From Stieleria marina (lineage in GTDB: Bacteria; Planctomycetota; Planctomycetia; Pirellulales; Pirellulaceae), in NCBI GenBank assembly GCA_007741555.1, contig CP036526.1, positions 4,898,001-4,962,000 of the forward strand: a DNA stretch of 64,000 nucleotides, read 5' to 3'. A program made the position numbers and the translations under genes. Positions 9,961 through 19,433 of the stretch are shown here, piece by piece. Position 1 is the first letter of the stretch; every line of letters starts with the position of its first letter. Below the pieces are notes generated by a model. That model did not search any database, had not been told where the DNA came from, and was given only the letters and a program-made list of their open reading frames with translations.

Positions 9961-11934
9961 TCAAACCGTTGCAGGGGCATCTTCTTCACGGGTTCGTTCC
10001 GCAAAGACATCTTCGATGATGTCGGCTCCGACCAAACCATACAGGCGTGGGCGAGGCTTGATCGATCCGGTGTCGACGTCTTCGTAAGTCAAGTCCGGCG
10101 ACTGTGAACCGTCGTTCCAATCGGCGACCGTGCTCTTGAGGTATTTTTCGTTGTTCTTGTCAAATTCGTCCAACCACACTTCGGCTTGCCGACGGCGTTC
10201 GCCGGGGTCTTCGGCGGTCAACGAAGGTTTCTGGAAGTCTGGTTTAAAGTGTGCCCCACGGCATTCGTCACGCTGCAACGCACCTTTCAAGATGCACTTG
10301 GCGATCGGGAACATATCTTGCAGCGATTTGGCGAAGATCACGTTCTGGTTGGACCAGTTGCCGGTATCCGCCAGGCTGACGTTCATGGATCGCTTGTGCA
10401 AATCGTCGACTTTGCCGATCGCTTCGGACAGCTGATCGTTGCGTCGCACCACGGTCGCGACACGAGTCATGATGTCGCCGAGTTCTTGGTGAATCAGATA
10501 TGGATTCTCGTCGCCGCCCGAGTTGTTGGACAGCAGATGGTCGTGACGCTCTTGTTGTTTCTTTTGCGCCGCCGATTTCATCGCTTCGGTGACATCGCCC
10601 GCACCGCTGACCTGATTGGCCATGTACGCGACGATCGACGGGCCGGTGAACAGCCCGGTGAAGATGCACGACAACAGCGAATTGGCACCCAGTCGGTTTG
10701 CACCGTGGTAGTGGTAATCGCATTCGCCGATCGCGTAGAGACCTTCGATGTTGGTCATGTGGTTCTGAGGAGCTCCCATTTCCAGACCGCCATCGGCGCT
10801 CTTTTGGTAGTCGGCCCACAAACCGCCCATGCTGTAGTGAACCGCTGGGAAAATCCGCATGGGTTCGATGCGAGGATCGACGCCTTGGAATTTTTCGTAA
10901 ATCTCCAAGATGCCGCCCAATTTGCGGTCCAGCTCGGCCTTGGGAATGTGCGTCAGATCCAAGTAAACGCTCATGCGTTCTTCGTCGATACTCAATCCAT
11001 CGTTGACACAGATGTCAAAGATTTCGCGAGTCGCGATGTCACGCGGCACCAGGTTTCCGTATTCGGGATACCGTTCTTCCAGGAAGTAATAACGTTCGCC
11101 TGCTGGAATGTCTTTTGGCATTCGAGCATCGTGTGGTTTTCGTGGCACCCAAACTCGGCCACCTTCGCCACGAGCCGATTCGCTCATCAATCGCAGTTTG
11201 TCACTGCCCGGAATGGCCGTCGGGTGAACTTGGATAAATTCGCCGTTCGCGTATTTAGCTCCGGCCTGAAAACAGCGGCTCGCTGCACTACCGGTACAAA
11301 ACACGCTCATCGTGCTGCGACCGTAAACCAACCCGCAGCCTCCCGTGCCGACGACAACCGCGTCTGCGGCAAATGATTTGATCTCCATCGACACCATGTC
11401 TTGCGCCACGATACCGCGGCAGCGACCGGTTTCGTCTTGGATCGGTCCCAAGAAATCCCAAAATTCAAACTTGCGAATGTTGCCCGCGGCTTCTTGACGG
11501 CGAACTTGTTCGTCCAGTGCATAGAGTAGCTGCTGGCCAGTCGTGGCACCGGCAAATGCCGTTCGTTTGTACAGCGTGCCACCGAATCGACGTCGGTCAA
11601 TGAAACCTTCGCCCGTGCGGTTGAACGGCACGCCCAACCGGTCCATCAGTTCGATGATCTTGGGTGCCCAGAACGCCATCTCTTTGACGGGCGGCTGGTG
11701 GTTCAGAAAGTCGCCGCCGTAGACGGTATCGTCAAAGTGTTTCCACTCGTCATCGCCCAACTGCCGTGTCTGATCGTTGCAACTGTTGATACCGCCTTGG
11801 GCACAAACACTGTGCGAACGCTTGACCGGCGTCAGGCTGAACAAGTCGACCTTCACACCCAGTTCGGACAATTTCATCGCAGACGCGAGTCCCGCAAGTC
11901 CGCCACCGACGACAATGACACGTTGTTCTGGCAT
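9961..11934 (-). CDS. sdhA: Succinate dehydrogenase flavoprotein subunit
   Basis: The 657-residue catalytic subunit oxidises succinate to fumarate with covalently bound FAD. Visible motifs are the Rossmann dinucleotide site VVGGGLAGLASAMKLSELG at the N-terminus, the FAD-attachment histidine in RSHSVCAQGGIN, and the active-site stretch HPTAIPGSDKLRLMSESARG. Another FAD-binding stretch is GLYAIGECDYHYHGANRLGANSL. Its length and the single large cytochrome partner fit the Bacillus/Bacteroidetes-type complex II rather than the E. coli four-subunit form. A long plus-strand frame lies antisense to it and is a coding shadow. Confidence 0.95.
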   Translation of the reverse strand: MPEQRVIVVGGGLAGLASAMKLSELGVKVDLFSLTPVKRSHSVCAQGGINSCNDQTRQLGDDEWKHFDDTVYGGDFLNHQPPVKEMAFWAPKIIELMDRLGVPFNRTGEGFIDRRRFGGTLYKRTAFAGATTGQQLLYALDEQVRRQEAAGNIRKFEFWDFLGPIQDETGRCRGIVAQDMVSMEIKSFAADAVVVGTGGCGLVYGRSTMSVFCTGSAASRCFQAGAKYANGEFIQVHPTAIPGSDKLRLMSESARGEGGRVWVPRKPHDARMPKDIPAGERYYFLEERYPEYGNLVPRDIATREIFDICVNDGLSIDEERMSVYLDLTHIPKAELDRKLGGILEIYEKFQGVDPRIEPMRIFPAVHYSMGGLWADYQKSADGGLEMGAPQNHMTNIEGLYAIGECDYHYHGANRLGANSLLSCIFTGLFTGPSIVAYMANQVSGAGDVTEAMKSAAQKKQQERHDHLLSNNSGGDENPYLIHQELGDIMTRVATVVRRNDQLSEAIGKVDDLHKRSMNVSLADTGNWSNQNVIFAKSLQDMFPIAKCILKGALQRDECRGAHFKPDFQKPSLTAEDPGERRRQAEVWLDEFDKNNEKYLKSTVADWNDGSQSPDLTYEDVDTGSIKPRPRLYGLVGADIIEDVFAERTREEDAPATV

Positions 11935-12014
11935 AACTCAAACCGCTTGTGAACGTAAATCGAATGTTCTGTAAAACTCTGCCGCAACGACCTCAATGGC
12001 CGCCATCGGCGTGC

Positions 12015-12974
12015 TTAGAGACCGGAGCCATCGGGGGACGACAATTCCAAGTTCTCTGCTTCTTTCTCTCCGCCATCATCGTCGGACTTCGCCGAATCGT
12101 CTGCTTTCGCGTCGCTGCTATTGGATTCGCCTTCGGATTCAATCACCCATTGTTTTTCGGGCATGTCCGCGATGAAACCGGCTTCCAAAGCCACTTTGTG
12201 CATGCGGTCTTCGACCTTCTTCATCTCGGCAATGTCTTTGTCGCCCGGCGCCACCGCAGCCCACCAAGCCGTCAGGCTAATAACCGCAAGAATCGCACCG
12301 AATGCCACGCATATTTTTGAAGCTCGTCCCTGGCCAGCAGGAGAAATCCATAGCCCCCAGGTGATTCCGGCAGTCCACAGACCATTCGCCAAGTGATACA
12401 CGCAGCTCAAAACACCGATCAGATAAAACGTGGGCCAGATGTATCCATTCATCGCCATCGCCAGTGTGCTGCCTGCATTGTAAGGACGGAAGTTAGCGAA
12501 ACCGAGTGCGCGGACGCCATCGATCCAAAACTCTGCGTGAAACCAACCGTGCAAATGCAAGATATGAAAGAACAGGAACACCAACGCGACCACGCCTGTC
12601 ACACGCTGCAGCATGTAGCGGCGGTTGCTGGTGAATTTGTACTGTTGCGAATTATCGCGACCCGTCTTGGAAATCCAAATTCCGATCGCGGCATGAAACA
12701 CCAAGGGCGCAAAAATCAGCGCCCATTCGATCACGGGCAACAGTTCGCCCGGGGAATGGATCAAGTACACGGCCCGCTGAAACGTTTCGGTGCCGGTTAA
12801 GAAACTGGCGTTGGTCGTCAGGTGAACGACCATGTAAAGGCCCAACGGGACGATGCCCAAGAGCGAATGCACGCGTCGAATCAAGAATTCGTTACGCAGA
12901 AAAAACGATGTCTCGGGGGTGTTGTCAGTCACGGTTTTCGCTGTGCTCGTTGGGACGCGTTGCAAGACGGCCAT
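12015..12974 (-). CDS. sdhC: Succinate dehydrogenase cytochrome b558 subunit
   Basis: The membrane anchor of complex II, first gene of the sdhCAB operon. About five membrane spans are visible, with histidines in or beside them (RRVHSLLGIVPLGLYMVVH, VFHAAIGIWI, FFHILHLHGWFH, CVYHLANGLW), matching the dihaem single-subunit anchor of the B. subtilis type that reduces quinone. At 319 residues it is longer than the usual 200-250. The extra part is a C-terminal acidic, Ser/Asp-rich tail from about residue 275 with no predicted fold. The start (MAVLQRVPTSTAKTV) is the first ATG before the conserved region. Confidence 0.9.
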   Translation of the reverse strand: MAVLQRVPTSTAKTVTDNTPETSFFLRNEFLIRRVHSLLGIVPLGLYMVVHLTTNASFLTGTETFQRAVYLIHSPGELLPVIEWALIFAPLVFHAAIGIWISKTGRDNSQQYKFTSNRRYMLQRVTGVVALVFLFFHILHLHGWFHAEFWIDGVRALGFANFRPYNAGSTLAMAMNGYIWPTFYLIGVLSCVYHLANGLWTAGITWGLWISPAGQGRASKICVAFGAILAVISLTAWWAAVAPGDKDIAEMKKVEDRMHKVALEAGFIADMPEKQWVIESEGESNSSDAKADDSAKSDDDGGEKEAENLELSSPDGSGL

Positions 12975-13102
12975 GGACGACGTCGATTCGCCGGGGGATC
13001 GACCATTGCGTCTGGAGCATTATTTCGCCAGGGCAAACTGGTAGGTCCCACGTCGGCGGATCAGTGCCGTCCGGGGATCACCGCGCCGCGGTCAATCGTT
13101 GG

Positions 13103-13139
13103 TGGTGAACCTCGCTGGTGAACCACGCCGCTGGTGAAC
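13103..13139. repeat. Three direct copies of an 8-bp motif in a divergent promoter region
   Basis: TGGTGAAC occurs at 13103-13110, 13116-13123 and 13132-13139, with start-to-start spacing of 13 and 16 bp. It sits between the divergent sdhC and GntP-family genes. The repeats could be binding sites for a regulator or a minor duplication; there is no direct evidence of function. Confidence 0.55.
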
Positions 13140-13238
13140 TCTGTTAATGTACGACTCGCCGACGTGATCGCATAGGTCGGCTGGTCAGATCGAAATGACA
13201 GTTTTCCTTATTTGCCAAACCTTGGGAGAGAATGGTCT

Positions 13239-14678
13239 ATGGACGTGTGGTGGATCGTCGCGCTCTCGGTCGCACTGGTTTTGGTGTCGATCTTGGTTTT
13301 CCGGCTGCATGCTTTTTTGACGTTGCTGCTGGCTGGGTTGTTGGTCGCCGCATTAACCAGCACCGCATCGCTGCAAGATTTCGCTAACGCCGAAGTCAGT
13401 CGCGACAATCTGTCATCCACGCAAGCCGAAAAATTTGTCACATCCAGCGCGCCCGCTCGTCTCACTACGGCTTTTGGAGAAACCGTTGGCAAAATAGGCA
13501 TTCTGATCGCAATGGCCAGCATCATCGGTCAGTGCCTGTTGGAATCCGGAGCAGCCAGACAGATTGTTGACCGAATGTTGAAAGTGGTCGGCCCGCGGCG
13601 AGCCCCCGAAGCGCTGGCGGCCAGCGCATTCGTGCTTTCGATTCCCGTTTTCTTTGACACGGTTTTTTACCTGATGATCCCGCTCGCTCGTTCGCTACGC
13701 GAACGCGTGGGCAAGGATTACGTGCTGTTCATCCTGGCGATCTTTGCCGGCGGATCACTGGCGCATTCGTTGATCCCGCCCACGCCTGGACCGTTGTTGG
13801 TTGCCAAAGAATTTAACGTCGACTTGGGAGTCATGCTGCTGGCCGGTTTTGCCATTGGCGGCTGCGGAAGCATCGTCGCACTGTTAACCGCCCGACTGAT
13901 CAACCGTTTTGTCGACGTCCCATTGCGATCGGGCGCTGACAGTGAGTCGGCGGAACCGGAATCCATGATCGACGATTCTACACCGCGTCCGTCGCTGATC
14001 GAATCGCTGATCCCGATCCTGATTCCTGTCGTACTGATCACGGTGGCGTCCATGTTGTCCTACGCGATCAAATCGGGATCGATCGAAGCCAACACCTTGA
14101 CACGAGCTTTTGGGTTGTTGGGCGACAAGAATATCGCGATCTCATTGGGAGTCGTGTTTGCACTGACTTTGACACGGTACTGCCAAACTGAAAAACGCAA
14201 ATCACTCGTCACGCGCTCGCTGGCTTCGGCGGGCAACATTATTTTGATCACTGCCGCGGGAGGCGCGTTCGGAGCCATGCTGCGACAAGCCGGTATCGCG
14301 GGGGCGGTCACCGAAATGGTCAAAGACGTGCCCGCGATTTGGCTGCTGCCGGTCGCCTTTGCCGTCACCGCAGCGATCCGAACGGTCCAAGGAAGCGCAA
14401 CCGTCGCGATGATCACGTCGGCAGGCGTCTTGATTGGACTTGCCGACGCACAAGGCTTGCCGTTTCACCGCGTGTATCTGTGCATGGCGATCGGAGCCGG
14501 CAGCAAACCGATCTCCTGGATGACCGACAGCGGATTTTGGATCATGACCCGAATGAGCGGCATGACGGAAACCGAAGGCCTGAAAACCATTCCATTGATG
14601 AGCACCGTCATGGGCATCGCCGCGCTGATCTTCACCATGATTTTCGCAACGCTGGTACCAGGCGTGGCTCCGCAATAG
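13239..14678 (+). CDS. GntP-family permease (gluconate/organic acid:H+ symporter)
   Basis: A 479-residue integral membrane protein with about 12-14 hydrophobic helices. The family pattern is visible in FRLHAFLTLLLAGLLVA near the N-terminus, then FDTVFYLMIPLARSL and LAHSLIPPTPGPLLVAKEFNVDLG, the last being the GntP signature around a PPTPGP turn. Near the C-terminus is RTVQGSATVAMITSAG, also typical. It probably imports gluconate or a related sugar acid by proton symport. ATG 13239 (MDVWWIVALSV) is preceded by GGGAGAG about 8 nt upstream, one of the few Shine-Dalgarno-like sites in the window, so it is preferred over the frame start at 13212. No kinase or dehydrogenase for gluconate is nearby. 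Confidence 0.85.
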   Translation: MDVWWIVALSVALVLVSILVFRLHAFLTLLLAGLLVAALTSTASLQDFANAEVSRDNLSSTQAEKFVTSSAPARLTTAFGETVGKIGILIAMASIIGQCLLESGAARQIVDRMLKVVGPRRAPEALAASAFVLSIPVFFDTVFYLMIPLARSLRERVGKDYVLFILAIFAGGSLAHSLIPPTPGPLLVAKEFNVDLGVMLLAGFAIGGCGSIVALLTARLINRFVDVPLRSGADSESAEPESMIDDSTPRPSLIESLIPILIPVVLITVASMLSYAIKSGSIEANTLTRAFGLLGDKNIAISLGVVFALTLTRYCQTEKRKSLVTRSLASAGNIILITAAGGAFGAMLRQAGIAGAVTEMVKDVPAIWLLPVAFAVTAAIRTVQGSATVAMITSAGVLIGLADAQGLPFHRVYLCMAIGAGSKPISWMTDSGFWIMTRMSGMTETEGLKTIPLMSTVMGIAALIFTMIFATLVPGVAPQ

Positions 14679-14765
14679 ACCTTTCGGCGTCTGAATTGCG
14701 GCCACGGATGTGAGCGGCCAGAAAAATCGACTCTGGTAGCTTCGGTGTGCTTCCTATCGCTCCCT

Positions 14766-14803
14766 GCGAAACACGTGTTTCGCGGCGAAGAAACAGTTTT
14801 CGC
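14766..14803. promoter_or_regulatory. Pair of adjacent operator-like palindromes
   Basis: GCGAAACACGTGTTTCGC at 14766-14783 is a perfect 18-bp palindrome with no loop, so it is better suited to a dimeric DNA-binding protein than to an RNA hairpin. Starting two bases later, 14785-14803 is an imperfect dyad with the same outer arms, GCGAA...TTTTCGC. The pair lies about 135 bp before the beta-helix protein gene and about 90 bp after the GntP permease. The CACGTG centre and arm length resemble LacI/GntR-type operators, but the regulator is unknown. Confidence 0.6.
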
Positions 14804-14935
14804 AGAGCCACCGGTTGCGGTGAACCGATCCACACCACAGCAAACCTTGCGTGTTGCGGTGGGTCGAACCATGATCGACGGCAGTATTCTTAGTGAATTT
14901 AGCTGCTGCTGGCCTCCCTTGCGTCTGACGTCGTC

Positions 14936-17900
14936 ATGTTTTTCTCGCTGCCGAACCGCCCAACTCCCTCGCCCCGCCGCAACAGGCGGCCACGACGAAG
15001 CCGAGTTGAACGGCTGGAAAAACGCAATTTGTTGGCGGGCGAAATCATCGAACTCACTCTCGATGCATCGCAAGAGGGAGTTTCGCTGCGCGACGACCCC
15101 ACGTCGCCAGACTTTAGCGTCTTCGTAGGCGATCGCTTCTCGCTTGACTTTGGACACCGAGACCTTCGCGAAGAAGGCGGAGGTCTCTTTACGGCATACA
15201 TCGACACCATCATCAGCGACGCATCGGCGATTCGCCCGGTGCTCTACGATTCTCAGGTGGTCAGTTTTAAGAATTTGGTGGTAGACGATCCTGGCCAAAT
15301 CGTTATCGGCGCCCCTGGTTACGCTCCCGTTTCATTCTCACTGACTCGCAGTGCGAACGAGTTGAAGAACCTCATCGAACAGGATTTTGGGTACGGCGAA
15401 GGAAACGTCGAGGTGATCTTCCGTACCGACTTCGGCTTTCGCGCCGACATTGAGATTAATTTCACCGGCGAACAATATGAATTCGTCGACGTCCCCGACC
15501 TGACGTTTGATGTTTCAGCGGTGAACGTCGACGACCCGGCAACGACCTTGGTCGACTCGCTCCCACCCTATCTTGACGGTGACAAAACGCGGATCAACCC
15601 GGAGTCATTTGTCCGCTACGCAACTTTTCATCGCCCGTTTTATTCTATACGATCTTTTCGAAAGGGTTCTTTCTCCACGACCGCCGAAGAGTCGATTGAT
15701 TACTTCGGAGGTGTTGGATTCAATTACATCGATCCTGCCGCTGAGACCAACGCTCTCTTTAGCGCTCAGTTTGTTGCGATTGCTCCTGCCACCGACGTGA
15801 CATTCCTGCTGGACGATGCGTACGACAATTACCGTGAGTCGTTTTCGGCATTTGGGTATGAAGGCCCCGTGCCAGCGGAACTGATTTTGATTGGCGACGA
15901 TGCATTCTTGCGGGGTGACTTCATCGTTCGCCCCGAACTCCATCGTTCATTTACGGTCAACACCACCGCAGACACCCCCGATGCCAACTTGGGCGACGGC
16001 GTTGCTGAGGATTCGTTTGGTTTCACAAGCCTGCGGGCTGCGATTCAAGAAGCTAACGCGTCACTTAACCCCGAGTTTGGCATCGATCAAATTGATTTCG
16101 ATCTCCCCATCGCTAGCCCGCCGGTCATCGAAGTTTCATCGGCATTGCCTGCGATCACCGAATCCGTGGTGATCGATGGGACGACTCAATCAGGCTTTGA
16201 CGGTTCGCCAGTGGTGCAGCTCGTCGCCACCAGCCGCATCGATGCCGGACTGGAATTGGCCAGTGATCGCATCACCGTCAAAGGATTGTCCGTGTCGGGT
16301 TTCCAATCAGGCATTCATATCTCTGCCGGGGACCGCAGCGAGGTATCAGGCAACTATCTGGGACTATCGCCCGACGCGGCCGCTGCCCCGAATCGCTACG
16401 GGCTCAGAATTGATGGTGGCTCCAAATCGACGGTCTCCGGCAATGTCATCAGCGGCAATGATCGATCGGGAATGATTATCTCAGGCGCCGACACCAGCGA
16501 GAACCAGATACTAAACAACTTGATCGGCCTCTCACCGGACGGCGAAACGGACCTTGGAAACGCCGGGGCCGGCGTCGCACTTTACGGTTCTTCCGACAAC
16601 ACACTCTCCGGCAACGTAATCAGCGGCAATGGCGGATCGGGCGTGATCCTGTCCGGCAGCCAAACGAATTTCAATGTGCTGCGCGATAACCTGATCGGCA
16701 CATCGGCCACGGGCGACACTGCAATTGGAAACGGCGGCAGTGGCGTCGCTGTCTATAGCGGATTCAACATTATCGGCGACGACGACGGCGGCAATGTCAT
16801 TTCAGGTAATGACGGATCAGGGATTCTGCTGCAAACCGAGGCCAACGATACACAAATCGCAGCGAACAAAATCGGCACTGACATCTCAGGTGCGTTAGCA
16901 ATTGGAAATGGCGGGCATGGAATTAATGTCTACAGCGTCAGCAATGTGATCGGCGGAAACGCCGCGGACGCATCCCACGGTAATGTGATTTCAGGCAATG
17001 CCCTGCACGGCATCAATCTGGGATCCGATTCAGCGGATTTCAATCGCATCAACCGGAACCTTGTCGGCACGGACATTGCCGGCGACTACGCCATCGCCAA
17101 TGGAGGACATGGCATCCAAATCAATGGCGGCGATTTCAATTCGATCGGCGTGAACGCGGCAAACGTTGTCAGCGGAAACAATCGCAGCGGAATCGCGATC
17201 AAATCCAACGCGGACAACAATCTGATCTCGTCAAACGGGATTGGCATGTCTAGCGACTCCACCAAACCAGTCGCGAATCAAGGAGCCGGTGTCATTATCG
17301 CCAGCCAATCATCCGGCAACTCAGTCCAGTACAACACGATCGCCGGCAACCAAGGCCCCGGGGTCATCGTGTCCGGGACGGATAGTTCCGGAAATGGAAT
17401 TAGTTACAACCAAATTGGGGTCACTCGCGAAGGCCTAGTCGTCCCGAACGGTGCCTATGCCGCTTCGATAAGATCCAACAACAATTACATCACCCAAAAC
17501 ACAGTCGGTGGCTCGCGCATCGGATTTGATGTCGCGGGTGACAATGCGTTTGAGAATACGTTTGCCGCGAATAGTGTTGGCACCGACGTCTATCAAACGG
17601 CGGACTTTGGAATGCAAATCGGTGCACGCTTTCGTGACGGAGCTGGCGACAACAGTATCGGAGGTGTCATTGCCAACAACGAAATCGGCGTGCAAATCAC
17701 AGCCGACGCTGGCTTGGGCAACGAAATAGACGCGAACGCGACCTTCTTTAATAACTCCGTGGCAAGCGTTCAGGACCTTGGACCGAGTGCGGCATTCGCG
17801 ACTCAACAGGCTTCGATGGATGTCAGCGGCGACGGGTTGGTCACGCCAGCGGATGCACTGCAGGTGCTGGACATGCTCGCCAATCAAAATGCAAATGGCG

Positions 17901-18130
17901 AATCCGCTGCCCGGCAAACACTTCGCGCCGATGTGAACGGCGATGTGAACGGCGATGGCACGATGACTCCCGCCGACGTCCTGGAGGTGCTGAACTGGCT
18001 AAGCGATTCCTACGCTCGTCGAAATCCATCTCCAGCCCCCGGCTCACAATCGCTCACGGCCAATCAGATTGATTCGGCATTTGCTGACGATGCAGAAGAC
18101 GACTTCGCAGTCGAAGCCATGCTGTTCTAG
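14936..18130 (+). CDS. Large exported right-handed beta-helix protein with LEPR-XLL-like N-terminus and dockerin repeats
   Basis: A 1064-residue protein. The N-terminus RRSRVERLEKRNLLAGEI matches the planctomycete LEPR-XLL element (LExRxLLA) found at the start of giant surface proteins. NTTADTPDANLGDG...SLRAAIQEANA around residues 340-375 is a CSLREA-type module. From about 400 to 930 there are repeated turns of the kind N(V/L)ISGNxxSGI...NxIG, the right-handed parallel beta-helix typical of carbohydrate-binding or polysaccharide-lyase-like surface proteins. The C-terminus has two EF-hand-like dockerin type I segments (DVSGDGLVTPADALQVL and DVNGDGTMTPADVLEVL), the second preceded by a 12-bp in-frame duplication. 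No catalytic residues can be assigned. Its role is probably adhesion or matrix/glycan binding at the cell surface. Confidence 0.8.
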   Translation: MFFSLPNRPTPSPRRNRRPRRSRVERLEKRNLLAGEIIELTLDASQEGVSLRDDPTSPDFSVFVGDRFSLDFGHRDLREEGGGLFTAYIDTIISDASAIRPVLYDSQVVSFKNLVVDDPGQIVIGAPGYAPVSFSLTRSANELKNLIEQDFGYGEGNVEVIFRTDFGFRADIEINFTGEQYEFVDVPDLTFDVSAVNVDDPATTLVDSLPPYLDGDKTRINPESFVRYATFHRPFYSIRSFRKGSFSTTAEESIDYFGGVGFNYIDPAAETNALFSAQFVAIAPATDVTFLLDDAYDNYRESFSAFGYEGPVPAELILIGDDAFLRGDFIVRPELHRSFTVNTTADTPDANLGDGVAEDSFGFTSLRAAIQEANASLNPEFGIDQIDFDLPIASPPVIEVSSALPAITESVVIDGTTQSGFDGSPVVQLVATSRIDAGLELASDRITVKGLSVSGFQSGIHISAGDRSEVSGNYLGLSPDAAAAPNRYGLRIDGGSKSTVSGNVISGNDRSGMIISGADTSENQILNNLIGLSPDGETDLGNAGAGVALYGSSDNTLSGNVISGNGGSGVILSGSQTNFNVLRDNLIGTSATGDTAIGNGGSGVAVYSGFNIIGDDDGGNVISGNDGSGILLQTEANDTQIAANKIGTDISGALAIGNGGHGINVYSVSNVIGGNAADASHGNVISGNALHGINLGSDSADFNRINRNLVGTDIAGDYAIANGGHGIQINGGDFNSIGVNAANVVSGNNRSGIAIKSNADNNLISSNGIGMSSDSTKPVANQGAGVIIASQSSGNSVQYNTIAGNQGPGVIVSGTDSSGNGISYNQIGVTREGLVVPNGAYAASIRSNNNYITQNTVGGSRIGFDVAGDNAFENTFAANSVGTDVYQTADFGMQIGARFRDGAGDNSIGGVIANNEIGVQITADAGLGNEIDANATFFNNSVASVQDLGPSAAFATQQASMDVSGDGLVTPADALQVLDMLANQNANGESAARQTLRADVNGDVNGDGTMTPADVLEVLNWLSDSYARRNPSPAPGSQSLTANQIDSAFADDAEDDFAVEAMLF
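17930..17953. repeat. 12-bp in-frame tandem duplication in a dockerin repeat
   Basis: GATGTGAACGGC occurs twice without a gap, at 17930-17941 and 17942-17953, doubling the residues DVNG just before the calcium loop DVNGDGTMTPAD. The complete loop is retained, so calcium binding is probably kept. Confidence 0.85.
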
Positions 18131-18256
18131 ACCGCCGCCAAAGTGGTAGGCACATTCCGCAGCCCGCTTGCACTTTGCCACTCGCTTATTGCCGCCCGCT
18201 TATTGCTACCCGCACCTTGCAAACGAATCGGTGCGCGTACCAGCGTCGACCGGATG

Positions 18257-19390
18257 TTAGGTTGTCCAGTCGAGTCCGTCGTGCAGTTGATTGATATTTC
18301 TTGCTTCGCCGTCCGTGACGACCAACATGTCTTCGATGCGGACGCCGCCGACCTTGCGACCGTACAGGCCTGGTTCGACGGTGAAGACTTCGCCTGCCAA
18401 GACCTTGCCTCCGCCGTGGTCCAGCAAGATGGGTTCGTGCAAGTCCAGTCCGATTCCATGACCGGTACCGTGCTGAATGCTGGGCTGATCGGTTAGCTCG
18501 CCGCGCGACACCGGATAGCCAGCTTCGATCAGAACATCTTCGCCGGCTTTGTGAATGTCACCGGCCAAGTTGCCCGCAGTCAGCGCGGCGGTCGAAGCAG
18601 CCTTTGCGGCCACGACGGCGGCGTGCATGGCTTTGACGACGTCCGACGGTTCGCCGTGAACGACCGTTCGCGTGCAGTCACCCCAGTAGCGAGTCGATTC
18701 GTCACGCGGAAACAAATCGACAATGACAGGCACGCTGGTTTTCAAAACACCCTCGCCGCTGTGATGGCAATCGGCAACATGCGGCGCGGTCGCAACGATC
18801 GCGCCGTGCCCCGTCGTACAACCGCGATTCAAAAATTCGATCGCGGCCATCGCTTTGATGCGTTCGCTGGTCAGTGGCTGGCCGCCGATTTGAAGTTGGC
18901 CCGAACCAGTAACATTGGCACCAGCGATCGTCTCGCACATCAGTTTCATGACGTCTTCGGTGATCGCCTGTGCTTTCGCCAAGTACTCGATCTCTTGTTC
19001 GCTCTTAGTACGACGATCCAGCACGCCAAGCTCATCGTCGTACTGCACCGTGATGCCGGCCTGCTGCAGGTGCCACGCGAAAATGTAGGGCAAAGTACGA
19101 TCGGCAACGACCAAGGAGACGTCTCGGCTGCGAAACAATTCTGCGGCGGCTTGAGCCGTCGCGGTTTCGCGATCCGCACTCAGGCCACTCATAGGCTCGT
19201 GCCGGGCGGGACAAGTGACCGAATCGGCTTGGCTTTTCGACCGAACGCGATCCATTTCCAAATCGCGGACCAAAGCAATCTTTTCGTCGTCAATTTCTAA
19301 CCAAGCAGCCGGATCGCCCAGCGGAACGCCCAGCCGCCGAAACAGGGACGCATTGGAGATGGCGAAGCCGGCAAGGATTTTGTGAGCCAT
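18257..19390 (-). CDS. M24 family metallopeptidase (Xaa-Pro aminopeptidase type)
   Basis: The 377-residue protein has the two-part layout of prolidase/aminopeptidase P. An N-terminal creatinase-like domain spans about residues 1-145. A C-terminal pita-bread domain holds the five metal ligands: Asp in VIVDLFPRD, Asp in YWGDCTRT, His in HGTGHGIGLDLHE, Glu in FTVEPGLY and Glu in GVRIEDML. All five are present, so it should be an active dimetal peptidase that removes residues before proline, in the cytoplasm (no signal peptide). It may be transcribed after the YjbQ gene, which lies 43 bp upstream on the same strand. Confidence 0.9.
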   Translation of the reverse strand: MAHKILAGFAISNASLFRRLGVPLGDPAAWLEIDDEKIALVRDLEMDRVRSKSQADSVTCPARHEPMSGLSADRETATAQAAAELFRSRDVSLVVADRTLPYIFAWHLQQAGITVQYDDELGVLDRRTKSEQEIEYLAKAQAITEDVMKLMCETIAGANVTGSGQLQIGGQPLTSERIKAMAAIEFLNRGCTTGHGAIVATAPHVADCHHSGEGVLKTSVPVIVDLFPRDESTRYWGDCTRTVVHGEPSDVVKAMHAAVVAAKAASTAALTAGNLAGDIHKAGEDVLIEAGYPVSRGELTDQPSIQHGTGHGIGLDLHEPILLDHGGGKVLAGEVFTVEPGLYGRKVGGVRIEDMLVVTDGEARNINQLHDGLDWTT

Positions 19391-19433
19391 GATCGTTTTT
19401 TAATAGTTGGACGTGATTGGAAGAACAGCCGCT

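Noticed and set aside
10186-11376. Plus-strand frame of 396 codons opposite sdhA
   Set aside because: It is fully antisense to a clear sdhA with all motifs; a codon-bias shadow.
16440-17440. Repeated short DNA motifs inside the beta-helix gene as a possible repeat array
   Set aside because: They encode the NxISGN turns of a right-handed beta-helix and vary at DNA level; not a CRISPR or mobile repeat.
18139-18177. CAAAGTG...CACTTTG inverted repeat between the beta-helix and M24 genes
   Set aside because: Only 7 bp with a 25-nt loop and no T-run; too weak for a terminator.
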